A stretch of DNA of 64,000 nt, from assembly GCF_002995785.1 (NCBI RefSeq), contig NZ_PVXO01000005.1:1-64000 (forward strand), given 5' to 3'. The notes under the pieces were generated by a model, which saw only the letters and a list, made by a program, of their open reading frames with translations, was not told where the DNA came from and did not search any database. The position numbers and the translations under genes are program-made. The DNA comes from Clostridium liquoris. GTDB taxonomy: Bacteria > Bacillota > Clostridia > Clostridiales > Clostridiaceae. Shown here piece after piece: positions 9,766 to 20,552 of this stretch. The first letter of the stretch is position 1. Each line of letters starts with the position of its first letter.

Positions 9766-11049
9766 GTGTTATCAACCCTACGTAATGCCTGGAAAGTTCC
9801 TGATTTAAAGAAAAGGTTAATCTTTACTTTTTTAATGTTAGTACTATTTAGGATGGGAAACTTTATTCTTGTCCCAGGGATTGATCAGATGAAGTTAAAG
9901 TCACTAACAGAAGCAGGAAACGGAAACCTATTTAGCTTTTATGATTTAATATCCGGTGGTGCGTTTAGTAAATTTAGCATTTTTGCTATGGGTGTAGTTC
10001 CATATATTAATTCATCCATTATATTTCAGCTTTTGACTATTGCTATACCTTCTCTAGAGCAGTTATCTAAAGAAGGGGAGGAAGGCAGAAAGAAAATTCA
10101 GCAATATACTAGATATTGGGCTGTAGTTTTCGCTGTTCTTCAAGGGCTTAGTACATATGTTATAATATCGAGAGCTGGAGCATTACAAGATACATCGAAG
10201 CTTAATATGGTATTAATAATACTTACTTTAACCACAGCCTCAACTTTCTTAATGTGGTTCGGAGATAAGATAACAGAACATGGAATAGGGAATGGTATTT
10301 CACTTATTATATTTGTAAATATTATTTCAAGATTTCCAAGTACAGTATATGGAATTTCTTCTCTTCAAAAGGCAGAAGAAGTTAATTCTGTTCAAGTTAT
10401 AATGTTTGTTGCTTTAGCATTGGCATTATTTTTATCAGCAGTTGTGATGAGCCTTGCAGAAAGAAGAATCCCTGTTCAATATGCAGGCAAAAACGTTGGC
10501 GGGAAAATGTATAAGGGACAATCAACACATATTCCTATCAATTTGAGTTCTTCAGGAGTTATTGGAATTATATTTGCTATGTCCGTTATGCTTTTTCCAG
10601 CAACTATAGGTGCGTTTTGGCCCAATTCTAAGTTTTATTTGTTTGTAACAGGAAGTAAGTATAGTATTTTTAAAGAAGGAAGTTGGCAGTATATTGTAGT
10701 TTATTTTTTACTAATAATATTCTTTACATGGTTTTATACAGAAGTTACATTTAAACCTGATGAAATGGCTGAAAATATGCATAAATCATCTGGATTTATA
10801 CCTGGGATAAGACCAGGGGAATCTACTGCTAATTATATTGAAAAGGTACTGGCAAGAATAGCAGTATTTGGGGGTATTTTTGCTGGAATAATAGCAATTA
10901 TTCCTATAATAGTGGCAGCAAGTACACCGTTTAAGGGAATATCCTTTGGAGGTACTAGTTTACTAATTATTGTAGGAGTTTCACTTGAATCTGTGAGACA
11001 AATAGAATCCCAGCTAGTCATGAGACATTATCAGGGATTCTTAAAGTAA
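9766..11049 (+). CDS. secY: Protein translocase subunit SecY
   Basis: 427 residues with ten predicted membrane segments, from a GTG start one base after rplO. It forms the SecYEG channel that secretes and inserts proteins. Visible family features are the plug region (YDLISGGAFSKFSIFAMG), the loop AERRIPVQYAG, and the cytoplasmic loop with FKPDEMAENMHKSSGFIPG. Placement between rplO and adk is standard. Confidence 0.97.
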   Translation: MLSTLRNAWKVPDLKKRLIFTFLMLVLFRMGNFILVPGIDQMKLKSLTEAGNGNLFSFYDLISGGAFSKFSIFAMGVVPYINSSIIFQLLTIAIPSLEQLSKEGEEGRKKIQQYTRYWAVVFAVLQGLSTYVIISRAGALQDTSKLNMVLIILTLTTASTFLMWFGDKITEHGIGNGISLIIFVNIISRFPSTVYGISSLQKAEEVNSVQVIMFVALALALFLSAVVMSLAERRIPVQYAGKNVGGKMYKGQSTHIPINLSSSGVIGIIFAMSVMLFPATIGAFWPNSKFYLFVTGSKYSIFKEGSWQYIVVYFLLIIFFTWFYTEVTFKPDEMAENMHKSSGFIPGIRPGESTANYIEKVLARIAVFGGIFAGIIAIIPIIVAASTPFKGISFGGTSLLIIVGVSLESVRQIESQLVMRHYQGFLK

Positions 11050-11072
11050 TAAGATATTTGGAGATGGTTTAG

Positions 11073-11723
11073 TTGAAGATAATTTTACTAGGTCCTCCGG
11101 GAGCTGGAAAAGGAACACAGGCTAAGTTAATTAGCCAAAAGTATTCCATACCACATATATCAACAGGAGATATATTTAGAAAAAATATATCAGAACAGAC
11201 GCCCCTTGGAATTAAAGCAAAAAGTTATATGGATAAAGGTCAATTAGTACCTGATGAATTGACTATTGATATAGTTAATGATAGATTAGCCAATGACGAT
11301 TGCAAAAAAGGCTTCTTGTTAGATGGATTTCCTAGAACTGTAAAGCAAGCAGAAGCACTGGATAAATTTTTAGATAGTAAAGATTCAAAAATTGACAATG
11401 CCTTATTGATAGAAGTTCCTCGAGAATTTATTCTAGAGAGAATGACTGGAAGAAGAGTATGTAAAGATTGTGGAGCTAGTTATCATATTAAATTTAATCC
11501 TCCAAAAATTGAGGGAAAATGTGATTTATGCTGTGGAAAGATTATACAAAGGAAAGATGACACTGAAGAAACAGTTAAGGAAAGATTAGATGTGTATTCA
11601 AAACAGACTGCGCCACTAATTCAGTATTATAAAAATAAAGATTCACTTTGTGTAATTGACGGAACTAGTGAGATTAACGAAGTATTTCAGAAGGTTTGTA
11701 ATATCCTGGGGAGCGATAAATAA
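11073..11723 (+). CDS. adk: Adenylate kinase, zinc-containing
   Basis: 216 residues from a TTG start preceded by TTGGAGATGG. It interconverts ATP plus AMP and two ADP in the cytoplasm. The P-loop [10 protein letters not shown] is at residues 7-16 and DGFPRT at about 84-89. The LID domain has four cysteines (CKDC and CDLC), the zinc site usual in Gram-positive adenylate kinases. The stop abuts the map start. Confidence 0.97.
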   Translation: MKIILLGPPGAGKGTQAKLISQKYSIPHISTGDIFRKNISEQTPLGIKAKSYMDKGQLVPDELTIDIVNDRLANDDCKKGFLLDGFPRTVKQAEALDKFLDSKDSKIDNALLIEVPREFILERMTGRRVCKDCGASYHIKFNPPKIEGKCDLCCGKIIQRKDDTEETVKERLDVYSKQTAPLIQYYKNKDSLCVIDGTSEINEVFQKVCNILGSDK

Positions 11724-12473
11724 ATGATAACTATAAAAAATGATATAGAAATTGAATATATGAGGCAAGCAGGTAAAGTTGTAGGAGAAACCCTTGCAAA
11801 ACTTGAAGAGGCAGTAAAACCCGGAATAACTACTGCAAAATTGGATAGAATAGCAGAAGAGTTTATTGCAAAATGTGGTGCTAAACCATCTTTTAAGGGA
11901 TATTATGGATTCCCAGCTTCTATATGTACATCTAGGAATAGTGAAGTAGTTCATGGCATTCCATCAGAAGATATTATTCTACAGGATGGTGACATTATAA
12001 GCATCGATTGTGGAGCGATTCTTAATGGATATCATGGAGATGCAGCTAGGACTTTTCCTGTAGGAAAGGTATCTGAAGAAGCCAAAAAGCTTATTCAGGT
12101 AACTAAAAAAAGTTTCTTTACAGGAGTAGAAAAAGCTATAGTTGGGAATAGGTTGACTGATATTTCTTCTGCAATTCAGCAGTATGCTGAAGGCTTTGAC
12201 TATTCTGTTGTTAGAGACTACGTTGGTCATGGTATCGGTAAAGAAATGCATGAAGATCCTGAGGTTCCTAATTTTGGCAGACCTGGTAGAGGCCCTAAAT
12301 TAATAAAAGGCATGGTTCTAGCCATAGAGCCTATGGTTAATGTTGGAGATTATCATGTTGAAGTTAAACCAAATGGATGGACAGTTGTAACTAAAGATAA
12401 TAGTTTGTCAGCTCATTATGAAAACACAGTTGCTATTTTAGATAACGGCCCAGAAATACTAACATTGATTTAA
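11724..12473 (+). CDS. map: Methionine aminopeptidase, type I
   Basis: 249 residues. It removes the initiator methionine from nascent proteins using two metal ions. Ligand motifs are visible: DCGAILNGYHGDAART for the two aspartates, GHGIGKEMHEDP for the histidine, and AIEPMV and HYENTVA for the glutamates. It starts directly after the adk stop, so it is probably coupled. Confidence 0.97.
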   Translation: MITIKNDIEIEYMRQAGKVVGETLAKLEEAVKPGITTAKLDRIAEEFIAKCGAKPSFKGYYGFPASICTSRNSEVVHGIPSEDIILQDGDIISIDCGAILNGYHGDAARTFPVGKVSEEAKKLIQVTKKSFFTGVEKAIVGNRLTDISSAIQQYAEGFDYSVVRDYVGHGIGKEMHEDPEVPNFGRPGRGPKLIKGMVLAIEPMVNVGDYHVEVKPNGWTVVTKDNSLSAHYENTVAILDNGPEILTLI

Positions 12474-12487
12474 TAGAGGTGAAAATC

Positions 12488-12769
12488 TTGAAGGATAATG
12501 GCCAAATAGGTAGAGTAGTCTATTCTAAAGCAGGAAGAGATAAAGGTAGATTCTTCATGGTTATAGGTGTTTTAAATGAAGAATATGTTTATATTTCAGA
12601 TGGCAGTTTGAGGTTTGTAGAGAAACCTAAGAAAAAGAAGGTTAAGCATTTAGTTTTTACTAATGAAGTAGCTGATGAAGTAAGAATTGAATTACTAGCA
12701 GGTAATGAAGTTAGCAATTTAATTATCAGGAAATTTTTGCAGTCTCACGACATGAATAAGGAGGTTTGA
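12488..12769 (+). CDS. KOW-domain, L14e-like protein
   Basis: 93 residues from the TTG at 12488, chosen because AGAGGTGA ends about 7 bases upstream; an in-frame GTG at 12479 overlaps that site. The N terminus (GQIGRVVYSKAGRDKGRFFM) resembles the KOW/SH3 fold of archaeal and eukaryotic ribosomal proteins L14e/L6e/L27e. A lysine run follows (EKPKKKKVKHL). Proteins of this kind are found between map and infA in clostridia. Its role is not known to me; ribosome or rRNA binding is an inference from fold and context. Confidence 0.8.
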   Translation: MKDNGQIGRVVYSKAGRDKGRFFMVIGVLNEEYVYISDGSLRFVEKPKKKKVKHLVFTNEVADEVRIELLAGNEVSNLIIRKFLQSHDMNKEV

Positions 12770-12775
12770 GACCTT

Positions 12776-13124
<349 letters not shown>

Positions 13125-13129
13125 TAATG

Positions 13130-13179
13130 TTTTAGGTACGGCTGACATTAGGCTCACAATATATCCTAATGACCTAAAA
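13130..13179 (+). promoter_or_regulatory. Two-part hairpin between rpmJ and rpsM
   Basis: TTTTAGGT (13130-13137) pairs with ACCTAAAA (13172-13179), and CATTAGG (13146-13152) pairs with CCTAATG (13165-13171). The 5' side carries an 8-base bulge ACGGCTGA that has no partner on the 3' side. No T run follows, which argues against a simple terminator. It could be a ribosomal-protein binding site or an RNA-processing site controlling the alpha segment. Confidence 0.6.
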
Positions 13180-13252
13180 CTTTATATATATATTTAATAA
13201 ATTTTAATAAATCCTTTATCTATAAGTAAGATATTCAGGAGGTGTAATATTA

Positions 13253-13624
13253 ATGGCAAGAATAGCAGGAGTTGACCTACCAAAAGAAAAAAGAGTAGAA
13301 ATAGGTCTAACCTACATTTTCGGTATAGGATTACCAACTTCACATAAAATTCTTAAAGAAACAGGAGTTAATCCTGATATAAGAGTTAAAGATCTATCCG
13401 AAGAAGAAGTTAACGCATTAAGAGACTATGTAAATAAAAACCTCACAGTTGAAGGCGATCTAAGAAGAGATATAGCTCTTGATATTAAGAGATTAATAGA
13501 AATTGGTTGTTATAGAGGTATTAGACATAGAAGAGGACTTCCAGTAAGGGGTCAGAAAACTAAGACTAATGCTAGAACTAGAAAAGGACCTAAGAAATTA
13601 GTTGGTTCAAAGAAAAAGAAATAA
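13253..13624 (+). CDS. rpsM: Ribosomal protein S13
   Basis: 123 residues; starts [20 protein letters not shown] and ends with the basic tail [16 protein letters not shown]. The [20 protein letters not shown] signature is intact. S13 contacts the P-site tRNA and the 50S subunit. A 128-base gap with the hairpin above precedes it. Confidence 0.97.
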   Translation: MARIAGVDLPKEKRVEIGLTYIFGIGLPTSHKILKETGVNPDIRVKDLSEEEVNALRDYVNKNLTVEGDLRRDIALDIKRLIEIGCYRGIRHRRGLPVRGQKTKTNARTRKGPKKLVGSKKKK

Positions 13625-13655
13625 GTGTAAGAGACTACATTAAGGAGGGAAAAAG

Positions 13656-14054
13656 ATGGCAGCTGGATCAAAAGTTAAAAAGACAAGAAGAAGAAAAGAA
13701 AGAAAAAATATTGAGCACGGAAGTGCACATATAAAGTCAACTTTTAATAATTCTATTGTTACATTAACTGATACTGCTGGTAATACATTGTCATGGGCAA
13801 GTGCCGGCGGATTAGGATTTAGAGGATCAAGAAAGAGTACTCCATTTGCAGCTCAGATGGCAGCTGAAACTGCAGCCAAAGCAGCAATGGAACATGGTTT
13901 AAAGAGCGTAGAAGTATATGTAAAGGGACCAGGAGCTGGTAGAGAAGCTGCAATAAGATCTTTACAGGCTGCTGGATTAGAAGTAACTTTAATAAAAGAT
14001 GTCACTCCAATACCACATAATGGTTGTAGACCACCAAAGAGAAGAAGAGTGTAA
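13656..14054 (+). CDS. rpsK: Ribosomal protein S11
   Basis: 132 residues with GHIKSTFNN-type start ([19 protein letters not shown]) and the conserved end [14 protein letters not shown] 30S platform protein that shapes the Shine-Dalgarno helix region. Confidence 0.97.
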   Translation: MAAGSKVKKTRRRKERKNIEHGSAHIKSTFNNSIVTLTDTAGNTLSWASAGGLGFRGSRKSTPFAAQMAAETAAKAAMEHGLKSVEVYVKGPGAGREAAIRSLQAAGLEVTLIKDVTPIPHNGCRPPKRRRV

Positions 14055-14083
14055 TATTTTAGCAATAGGAGGTGTAATATTAA

Positions 14084-14704
14084 ATGGCAAGATACACTGG
14101 AGCAACTTGCAGACTTTGCAGAAGAGAAGGATTAAAACTATTTCTTAAAGGAGATAGATGTTATACAGACAAATGTGCATTCTCAAGAAGAGGATATGCA
14201 CCTGGACAACACGGACAGGGTAGAAAGAAAATTTCTAACTACGGATTACAGTTAAGAGAAAAACAGAAAGCTAAGAGAATATACGGAGTGCTAGAAAGCC
14301 AATTCAGAACATATTATGAAAAGGCTGATAAAATGAGAGGAATAACTGGTGAAAACTTATTAAGACTTCTTGAATTAAGACTTGATAACGCAGTATATAG
14401 ATTAGGATATGGCAATTCAAGGAAGGAAGCTAGACAGTTAGTAACTCATGGACATTTCTTAGTAAATGGACACAAAGTTGATATTCCATCATATATATTA
14501 TCAGTAAATGATGTAATTACTGTTTGTGAAAAGAGTAAAGCTACAGAAAAATTCAAGACATTTGCTGAAAATCCAAAGACATTACCAAATTGGTTAACAG
14601 GAAACCCAGAGAATTTTGAAGGAAAAGTTGTTAGTGAACCAGCTAGAACTGATATTGATGTTCCTGTAAATGAAACATTAATAGTTGAGTTATACAGTAA
14701 GTAA
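14084..14704 (+). CDS. rpsD: Ribosomal protein S4, cysteine-containing form
   Basis: 206 residues. The N terminus has CRLCRREG and then two further cysteines (CYTDKC), a zinc-type S4. The S4 RNA-binding domain is visible at about residues 91-150 ([20 protein letters not shown]). S4 starts 30S assembly. Here it is in the alpha segment, as is usual in clostridia, not alone as in Bacillus. Confidence 0.97.
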   Translation: MARYTGATCRLCRREGLKLFLKGDRCYTDKCAFSRRGYAPGQHGQGRKKISNYGLQLREKQKAKRIYGVLESQFRTYYEKADKMRGITGENLLRLLELRLDNAVYRLGYGNSRKEARQLVTHGHFLVNGHKVDIPSYILSVNDVITVCEKSKATEKFKTFAENPKTLPNWLTGNPENFEGKVVSEPARTDIDVPVNETLIVELYSK

Positions 14705-14774
14705 TAACTAACAATTAAAAAGAATCAGTTGCCCTCAATGTAAACTAATAGATAATTGAAAAGGAGGGTTCCTA

Positions 14775-15722
14775 ATGTTAGAAATTGAAAAGCCAAAAAT
14801 AGAATGTGCAGAGATGGCTGAAGATGGTTCCTATGGCAAGTTTGTGGTAGAACCTTTAGAAAGAGGATATGGAATTACTCTAGGCAATGCATTAAGGAGA
14901 ATACTCCTTTCTTCATTACCTGGAGTTGCTGTTAATTCTATAAAGATTGAGAATGTATTGCATGAATTCTCTACTGTTAAAGGTGTAAAAGAAGATGTTA
15001 CTGAATTAATATTAAATATTAAATCACTAGCTTTAAAGATGAGCGGAGAAGGCCCTAAAACTATATATATAGATGCAAAAGGACCAGGTGAGGTAACAGC
15101 AGGTGATATAAAAACTGACGGCGATGTAGAAGTAATTAGTAAAGACCTACATATAGCTACATTAGATGAAGATGGAAGACTTTATATGGAATTGGTGGTT
15201 AATAGAGGTAGAGGCTATGTATCACAAAATCGAAATAAAGTTGAAGGTTTACCAATAGGAACTATCCCTGTAGATTCAATTTATACTCCTGTAAAAAGGG
15301 TTAACTTTACTGTAGAAAATACAAGAGTAGGCCAAATTACCGATTATGATAAACTAACTCTTGAAGTATGGACTAATGGAACAATAATGCCTGATGAAGC
15401 AGTAAGCTTATCAGCTAAGATATTAATAGAGCATTTCAAATTATTTATGACTTTAACAGATCATGCAAATAATGTTGAAATCATGGTAGAAAAAGAAGAA
15501 GATAAGAAAGAAAAAGTCTTAGAAATGACTATAGAAGAACTAGATCTTTCAGTTAGGAGTTATAATTGCTTAAAGAGGGCTGGTATAAATACAGTACAAG
15601 AATTAACTGAAAGAACAATGGATGATATGATGAAGGTTAGAAACCTAGGTAAAAAATCTCTTGAAGAGGTTGAGCAGAAACTTGCTGCTTTAGGATTAAG
15701 TTTAAAACAGAGTGAAGAGTAG
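14775..15722 (+). CDS. rpoA: RNA polymerase alpha subunit
   Basis: 315 residues. The N-terminal dimerisation domain shows [20 protein letters not shown]. The C-terminal domain, which contacts UP elements and activators, shows [20 protein letters not shown] and [14 protein letters not shown]. Strong GGAGGG site. The 70 bases before it show no clear promoter. Confidence 0.98.
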   Translation: MLEIEKPKIECAEMAEDGSYGKFVVEPLERGYGITLGNALRRILLSSLPGVAVNSIKIENVLHEFSTVKGVKEDVTELILNIKSLALKMSGEGPKTIYIDAKGPGEVTAGDIKTDGDVEVISKDLHIATLDEDGRLYMELVVNRGRGYVSQNRNKVEGLPIGTIPVDSIYTPVKRVNFTVENTRVGQITDYDKLTLEVWTNGTIMPDEAVSLSAKILIEHFKLFMTLTDHANNVEIMVEKEEDKKEKVLEMTIEELDLSVRSYNCLKRAGINTVQELTERTMDDMMKVRNLGKKSLEEVEQKLAALGLSLKQSEE

Positions 15723-15765
15723 TTTATAAGCTATAATACTACACGGAACGTAAGGAGGTATAGAG

Positions 15766-16107
15766 ATGGCAGGATATCGTAAATTAGGTCGTCCAACTGA
15801 CCAAAGAAGAGCAATGCTTAGAAGTCTAGTTACTAGTTTCTTAAAGAATGGTAAAATAGAAACCACTGCAACAAGAGCAAAAGAAGCTAAAAATTTAGCT
15901 GAAAAAATGATAACTCTTGGAAAAAGAGGAGACTTACATGCAAGAAGACAGGTGCTTGCATTTGTAACTGAGGAAGAAGTAGTTAAAGATTTATTTGAAA
16001 ATATAGCTCCTAAATACGCTGAAAGAAATGGTGGATATACTAGAATGTATAAAGTTGGTCCAAGAAGAGGCGATGGAGCAGAAATGGTTATACTAGAATT
16101 AGTTTAG
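15766..16107 (+). CDS. rplQ: Ribosomal protein L17
   Basis: 113 residues, starting [20 protein letters not shown] and containing the typical [17 protein letters not shown]. Last gene of the ribosomal superoperon. A terminator follows directly. Confidence 0.97.
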   Translation: MAGYRKLGRPTDQRRAMLRSLVTSFLKNGKIETTATRAKEAKNLAEKMITLGKRGDLHARRQVLAFVTEEEVVKDLFENIAPKYAERNGGYTRMYKVGPRRGDGAEMVILELV

Positions 16108-16114
16108 TAGCTTA

Positions 16115-16151
16115 GGGGATTAAGTAGAGACATAGCTTAGTCCCCATTTTA
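16115..16151 (+). terminator. End of the S10-spc-alpha superoperon
   Basis: GGGGATTAAG (16115-16124) pairs with CTTAGTCCCC (16136-16145) over ten pairs with one wobble, followed by ATTTT. The loop has 11 bases. The short T run suggests incomplete termination, so some transcripts may continue into ecfA1. Confidence 0.75.
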
Positions 16152-16183
16152 ATATACTATCAATCATTATGAGGTGTTTATAA

Positions 16184-17029
16184 ATGAATAAAAAAATGAT
16201 TGAATGTAAGAATGTAGTGTACAAATATGAGGATGGCGGTGAAGGTAACTATAGATTAGCCATAGATGATGTGTCAATGGATGTGGGAAAAGGTGAATTT
16301 GTTGTAATACTAGGAAGAAATGGTTCTGGAAAATCTACAATAGCTAAGCATATGAATGCACTGATAATTCCTACTGAAGGAAAAGTTTACGTAGATGGAA
16401 TGGATACTTCACTTATGGAGAATGTATGGAATATTAGAAGTAATGCAGGGATGGTGTTTCAAAATCCAGATAACCAAATTGTAGCTACAATTGTAGAGGA
16501 AGATGTTGCATTCGGCCCAGAGAATCTTGGAATAGAACCAGCTGAGATCAGAAGAAGAGTTGATGAATCTTTAAAGAGAGTAAATATGCAGGAATACAAA
16601 AAACATGCACCTCATTTATTGTCTGGTGGTCAAAAACAAAGAGTTGCTATAGCTGGAGTTTTAGCTATGAGACCAGAATGTATTATTTTTGATGAACCAA
16701 CAGCTATGTTAGATCCGTCAGGAAGAAAAGAAGTAATAAAAACAATAAAAGAATTAAATAAAAAATTTGGTATTACTATAGTACTGATTACTCATTATAT
16801 GGAAGAAGCTGTCGAGGCAGACAGAATTATCGTAATGGATTCAGGTAAGGTAATTATGGAAGGATCACCAAGAAAGATATTTAGTAATGTAGCAGCTATG
16901 AAAAAAATTGGTCTTGATGTACCTCAGGTAACGGAATTAGCTTACGAACTTCGAAAAGAAGGATTAGATATAGATTCAGATATATTGACTATTGATGAGA
17001 TGGTGGATGCATTATGTCGATTAAAATAG
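16184..17029 (+). CDS. ecfA1: ECF transporter ATPase EcfA1
   Basis: 281 residues. One of two ATPases of the energy-coupling-factor module that powers uptake of vitamins and cobalt or nickel through exchangeable S components. Walker A is GRNGSGKST (about 44-52), the signature [14 protein letters not shown], Walker [13 protein letters not shown], and the H-loop ITHYMEEA. The gene order ecfA1-ecfA2-ecfT-truA-rplM-rpsI is typical of Firmicutes. No S component is encoded in the window. The end overlaps ecfA2 by 16 bases. Confidence 0.95.
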   Translation: MNKKMIECKNVVYKYEDGGEGNYRLAIDDVSMDVGKGEFVVILGRNGSGKSTIAKHMNALIIPTEGKVYVDGMDTSLMENVWNIRSNAGMVFQNPDNQIVATIVEEDVAFGPENLGIEPAEIRRRVDESLKRVNMQEYKKHAPHLLSGGQKQRVAIAGVLAMRPECIIFDEPTAMLDPSGRKEVIKTIKELNKKFGITIVLITHYMEEAVEADRIIVMDSGKVIMEGSPRKIFSNVAAMKKIGLDVPQVTELAYELRKEGLDIDSDILTIDEMVDALCRLK

Positions 17030-17865
17030 AAAATTTAACCCATATTTATATGAAGGGAACCCCTTTTGAAAAAAAAGCAATAGATAATGTTACATTAGAA
17101 ATAAAGGACGGGGAATTTATTGCGTTAATAGGTCATACTGGCTCAGGAAAATCTACCCTTATACAGCATATAAACGGTTTACTTAAGCCTGATTCAGGTA
17201 AAATTATAATTGATAATGTGGATATAACTAGTAAAAACATAAAGTTATCAAACATAAGAAAAAAAGTGGGTTTGGTATTTCAATATCCAGAATATCAACT
17301 TTTTGAGGAAACTGTTGAGAAGGATATTGCTTTTGGACCTAAAAATTTAGGATTAGGTGAAGAGGAAATAAACTCTAAAGTAAGAAGAGCCATGAATATC
17401 GTAGGTCTAGATTATAAAAAGTATAAGGATAAATCCCCATTTGAATTGAGTGGTGGACAAAAGAGAAGAGTTGCTATTGCTGGTGTAGTAGCAATGGAAC
17501 CTAAGGTTCTTATATTAGATGAACCTACTGCTGGGTTAGACCCAAAAGGTAGGGATGATATATTAAGCAATATAGTAGATCTTCATAGAGAGTATAATAT
17601 GACTATTATACTTGTTTCTCATAGCATGGAGGATGTAGCTAAGGTAGCTTCTAGGATACTTGTAATGCATAATGGGAAATGTATATTGGATGGAGAACCT
17701 GCAAAAGTATTCAAGGAAATAGATACCTTGGAGAGTGTAGGATTAGCTGTGCCCCAAGTAACTTATTTAGTAAAAAGATTAAGAGATAAAGGTTTTAATA
17801 TATCTGAGGATATATTTACTGTAGAGCAAGCTAAAAAAGAGTTACTTAAGGTGTTAAAGAAATAA
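17014..17865 (+). CDS. ecfA2: ECF transporter ATPase EcfA2
   Basis: 283 residues. Partner of EcfA1 in the heterodimeric ATPase. Walker A is [10 protein letters not shown], the signature [13 protein letters not shown], and Walker [14 protein letters not shown]. The start codon lies inside ecfA1, so translation is probably coupled and the two subunits are made in equal amounts. Confidence 0.95.
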   Translation: MSIKIENLTHIYMKGTPFEKKAIDNVTLEIKDGEFIALIGHTGSGKSTLIQHINGLLKPDSGKIIIDNVDITSKNIKLSNIRKKVGLVFQYPEYQLFEETVEKDIAFGPKNLGLGEEEINSKVRRAMNIVGLDYKKYKDKSPFELSGGQKRRVAIAGVVAMEPKVLILDEPTAGLDPKGRDDILSNIVDLHREYNMTIILVSHSMEDVAKVASRILVMHNGKCILDGEPAKVFKEIDTLESVGLAVPQVTYLVKRLRDKGFNISEDIFTVEQAKKELLKVLKK

Positions 17866-17915
17866 GATTGTTTATAATTATAAAAATCAAAGATAATTGT
17901 TAGGAGAGCATATAG

Positions 17916-18716
17916 ATGATTAAAGATATTACATTAGGACAATATATACCTGGTGATTCCTTTGTACATAAACTTGACCCAAGAATTAAAATATTAATAT
18001 CTTTAATATTCATTATAGATTTATTTATCATTAATAATTTTATAGGATATATATTTATAATACTATTTACAGCAACTGCCATAATAGTATCTAAAGTTCC
18101 TTTAAAATTCATCTATAAAGGTCTTAAACCTATTTTTGTATTGATAATTATTACAGCTATATTAAATATCTTCATGACAAGTGGAGGCAGAATAATATAT
18201 CAGGGGAAATTTATTACTATATATGAAGAGGGATTAAGACTAGCAATATTTATGGTTATAAGATTAGTTTTTTTGATTATTGGTACATCACTTCTTACTT
18301 TAACTACGTCACCCATAGAACTTACAGATGGTATAGAGAAACTCTTAAACCCTTTAAGGAGAATAGGAGTACCAGCCCATGAACTAGCCATGATGATGAC
18401 TATTGCTTTAAGGTTTATTCCTACGCTTATGGATGAGACAGATAAAATTATGAAAGCTCAAATGGCAAGGGGAGCCGATTTTGAATCTGGAAATATCATT
18501 CAAAGAGCTAAGAGTTTAATACCACTTCTTGTACCATTGTTTATAAGCTCATTTAGAAGAGCTGACGAATTAGCTATGGCTATGGAGGCAAGGTGTTATA
18601 GAGGGGGAGAAGGCAGAACTAGAATGAAACAGCTAAAACTAACCAGTAGAGATCTTATAGCTTCATTAGTTGTATTAGTTTTAATAATTTTATCAGTATG
18701 GAGTAGGTACTTATAA
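17916..18716 (+). CDS. ecfT: ECF transporter membrane component EcfT
   Basis: 266 residues with about five hydrophobic membrane segments and a long helical region. It links the ATPases to the substrate-binding S component. The coupling-helix motif is visible as KAQMARGADFESG (typical A-R-G), with a second one at AMEARCYRGGEGRTR. Its stop codon shares one base with the truA start. Confidence 0.94.
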   Translation: MIKDITLGQYIPGDSFVHKLDPRIKILISLIFIIDLFIINNFIGYIFIILFTATAIIVSKVPLKFIYKGLKPIFVLIIITAILNIFMTSGGRIIYQGKFITIYEEGLRLAIFMVIRLVFLIIGTSLLTLTTSPIELTDGIEKLLNPLRRIGVPAHELAMMMTIALRFIPTLMDETDKIMKAQMARGADFESGNIIQRAKSLIPLLVPLFISSFRRADELAMAMEARCYRGGEGRTRMKQLKLTSRDLIASLVVLVLIILSVWSRYL

Positions 18717-19456
18717 TGAAGAATATAAAATTGTTAATAGAATATGATGGAACAAACTATTCTGGCTGGCAAAAGCAAATTAACAATAACGTAAGTACAA
18801 TACAGGGAACCATAGAGCAATGTTTAAGCAAAGTTACCGGGGAGAAAGTGGAGGTAATAGGTTGCAGTAGAACAGATGCAGGAGTACACGCAAAGGGATT
18901 TGTAGCAAACTTTATTACTGAAAGCAGGATACCTAGTGATAAGTTTAAATATGCTATTAATAGAGTATTACCAGAGGATATAGTAATAATAGACTCTAAG
19001 GAAGAAAATATAAATTTTCATGCTCGATATTGTTGTATAGGTAAAAGATATATATATAAAATCTTAAATAGGCAATGGAAATCGCCAATATTGCGAAATT
19101 ATGCCTATCATTTTAAAGATAAACTAGATGTAGAAAGTATGAATAAAGCTGCACAATATCTAATAGGAAAACATGATTTTACTTCCTTTAAAAGTTCTGG
19201 CAGCAGTGTTAGATCATCAGTTAGAACAATAATGGATGCGAAAGTGTATGCAGTTGAGGATTTGGTAATCTTTATTATTTCAGGCGATGGATTTTTATAT
19301 AATATGGTAAGAATAATAGTTGGTACTTTAATAGAAGTTGGAATAGGTAAAAAGAAACCAGAAGATATTGTTAGTATATTAGAGGCTAAGGACAGGCAGA
19401 AAGCAGGAGCATCTGCTCCAGCAAGAGGGCTGTATTTAGATGAAGTATTTTATTAA
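18716..19456 (+). CDS. truA: tRNA pseudouridine synthase A
   Basis: 246 residues. It makes pseudouridine at positions 38-40 of tRNA anticodon arms. The catalytic aspartate is in SRTDAGVHAKG (about residue 53), and DFTSFKSSG and MVRIIVGTLIEVG are family motifs. It overlaps the ecfT stop by one base. Confidence 0.96.
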   Translation: MKNIKLLIEYDGTNYSGWQKQINNNVSTIQGTIEQCLSKVTGEKVEVIGCSRTDAGVHAKGFVANFITESRIPSDKFKYAINRVLPEDIVIIDSKEENINFHARYCCIGKRYIYKILNRQWKSPILRNYAYHFKDKLDVESMNKAAQYLIGKHDFTSFKSSGSSVRSSVRTIMDAKVYAVEDLVIFIISGDGFLYNMVRIIVGTLIEVGIGKKKPEDIVSILEAKDRQKAGASAPARGLYLDEVFY

Positions 19457-19470
19457 AGAATGAAATTTCA

Positions 19471-19499
19471 TTGACACGCCAGGCTGCTTGTATTATAAT
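19471..19499 (+). promoter_or_regulatory. Promoter of rplM-rpsI
   Basis: A consensus -35 TTGACA (19471-19476), a 17-base spacer and a consensus -10 TATAAT (19494-19499). It is the closest match to the sigma-A consensus in the window. Transcription should start near 19506. Confidence 0.92.
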
Positions 19500-19505
19500 A
19501 TAAAT

Positions 19506-19590
19506 GTTTGTATTTTAAAGTATAAAGGATCCACTAGCCCCGGGTCTTTATATAGAACGAAAGTTTTTATGTCAATAGTTTAAGGAGGGA
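19506..19590 (+). promoter_or_regulatory. L13 leader RNA
   Basis: The 90 bases between this promoter and rplM hold AAAGGATCC, then CCCCGGG, then TCTTT (about 19526-19550), which can form a hairpin closed by AAAG/CTTT. A conserved L13 leader motif is known before rplM in Firmicutes and is thought to bind the protein product. Assignment is by position and shape, not by alignment. Confidence 0.65.
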
Positions 19591-19595
19591 AAAAG

Positions 19596-20030
19596 ATGAA
19601 ATCGTACATTGCAAAACCACAAGAAATTGAAAGAAAATGGTATGTTGTAGATGCTGCTGGAAAACCACTAGGGAGAGTAGCAAGTCAGGTTGCATCAATA
19701 TTAAGAGGAAAAAATAAGCCTATATTTACACCACATGTAGATACAGGAGATTTTGTAATAGTAATAAATGCTGAGAAGATAGTTTTAACTGGTAAAAAAC
19801 TAGATCAAAAAATGTTAAGACACCATTCATTATATCCAGGCGGATTAAAAGAAACTTCATACAGAGAAGCTTTAGCAAAGAAACCAGAATTTGTTTTTAG
19901 TGAAGCAGTAAGAAGAATGCTTCCAAAGGGAGTTCTTGGAAGAGATATGCTTAAAAAGCTAAAAGTATACAGAGGAACAGAACATAATCACGAAGCTCAA
20001 AAACCTGAAATATTAGAATTAAGATATTAA
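19596..20030 (+). CDS. rplM: Ribosomal protein L13
   Basis: 144 residues. [20 protein letters not shown] and the signature [20 protein letters not shown] are present. An early 50S assembly protein. Strong AAGGAGGG site. Forms an operon with rpsI. Confidence 0.97.
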   Translation: MKSYIAKPQEIERKWYVVDAAGKPLGRVASQVASILRGKNKPIFTPHVDTGDFVIVINAEKIVLTGKKLDQKMLRHHSLYPGGLKETSYREALAKKPEFVFSEAVRRMLPKGVLGRDMLKKLKVYRGTEHNHEAQKPEILELRY

Positions 20031-20060
20031 TAGGTAGAGCTGGGAGAAGGAGGAATAAAA

Positions 20061-20453
20061 ATGGCAAAAGTTCAATATTTTGGAACTGGTAGAAGAAAGA
20101 AAGCAATTGCTAGGGTAAGACTTGTACCAGGTGAAGGTAAAGTAGTTGTAAATAAAAGAGATATAGAAAATTACTTTGGGTTAGAAACTTTAAGAGTTAT
20201 TGTAAATCAACCATTAGTTTTAACTGGAACAAAAGATAAATTTGATGTTTTAGTAAATGTTCATGGTGGTGGATTTACTGGTCAGGCAGGAGCTATAAGA
20301 CACGGTGTATCAAGAGCATTATTAAAAGCAGATGAAAGCTTAAAACCTGAATTAAAGAAAGCAGGATTCTTAACAAGAGATCCAAGAATGACAGAAAGAA
20401 AGAAATACGGTCTTAAGAAGGCTAGAAGAGCTCCACAATTCTCAAAGAGATAG
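20061..20453 (+). CDS. rpsI: Ribosomal protein S9
   Basis: 130 residues, ending in the conserved [12 protein letters not shown] whose last arginine touches the P-site t[23 protein letters not shown] is the S9 signature. Confidence 0.97.
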   Translation: MAKVQYFGTGRRKKAIARVRLVPGEGKVVVNKRDIENYFGLETLRVIVNQPLVLTGTKDKFDVLVNVHGGGFTGQAGAIRHGVSRALLKADESLKPELKKAGFLTRDPRMTERKKYGLKKARRAPQFSKR

Positions 20454-20456
20454 TGG

Positions 20457-20487
20457 AAAGGAGAGGTATATCCTCTTCTTTTTTTTA
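20457..20487 (+). terminator. Terminator of rplM-rpsI
   Basis: AAAGGAGAGG (20457-20466) pairs with CCTCTTCTTT (20472-20481) around a five-base loop, with a run of T continuing to 20486. It begins three bases after the rpsI stop. Confidence 0.9.
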
Positions 20488-20552
20488 TAAAAATTTATAA
20501 TAAAATCTATAATTATGAGAAGAATATTAAGGAGAAGGAGGAGGTGAAAACT

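Noticed and set aside
9332-9775. Long open frame on the minus strand opposite rplO
   Set aside because: Shadow of the biased rplO codon use; no ribosome binding site and low-complexity product.
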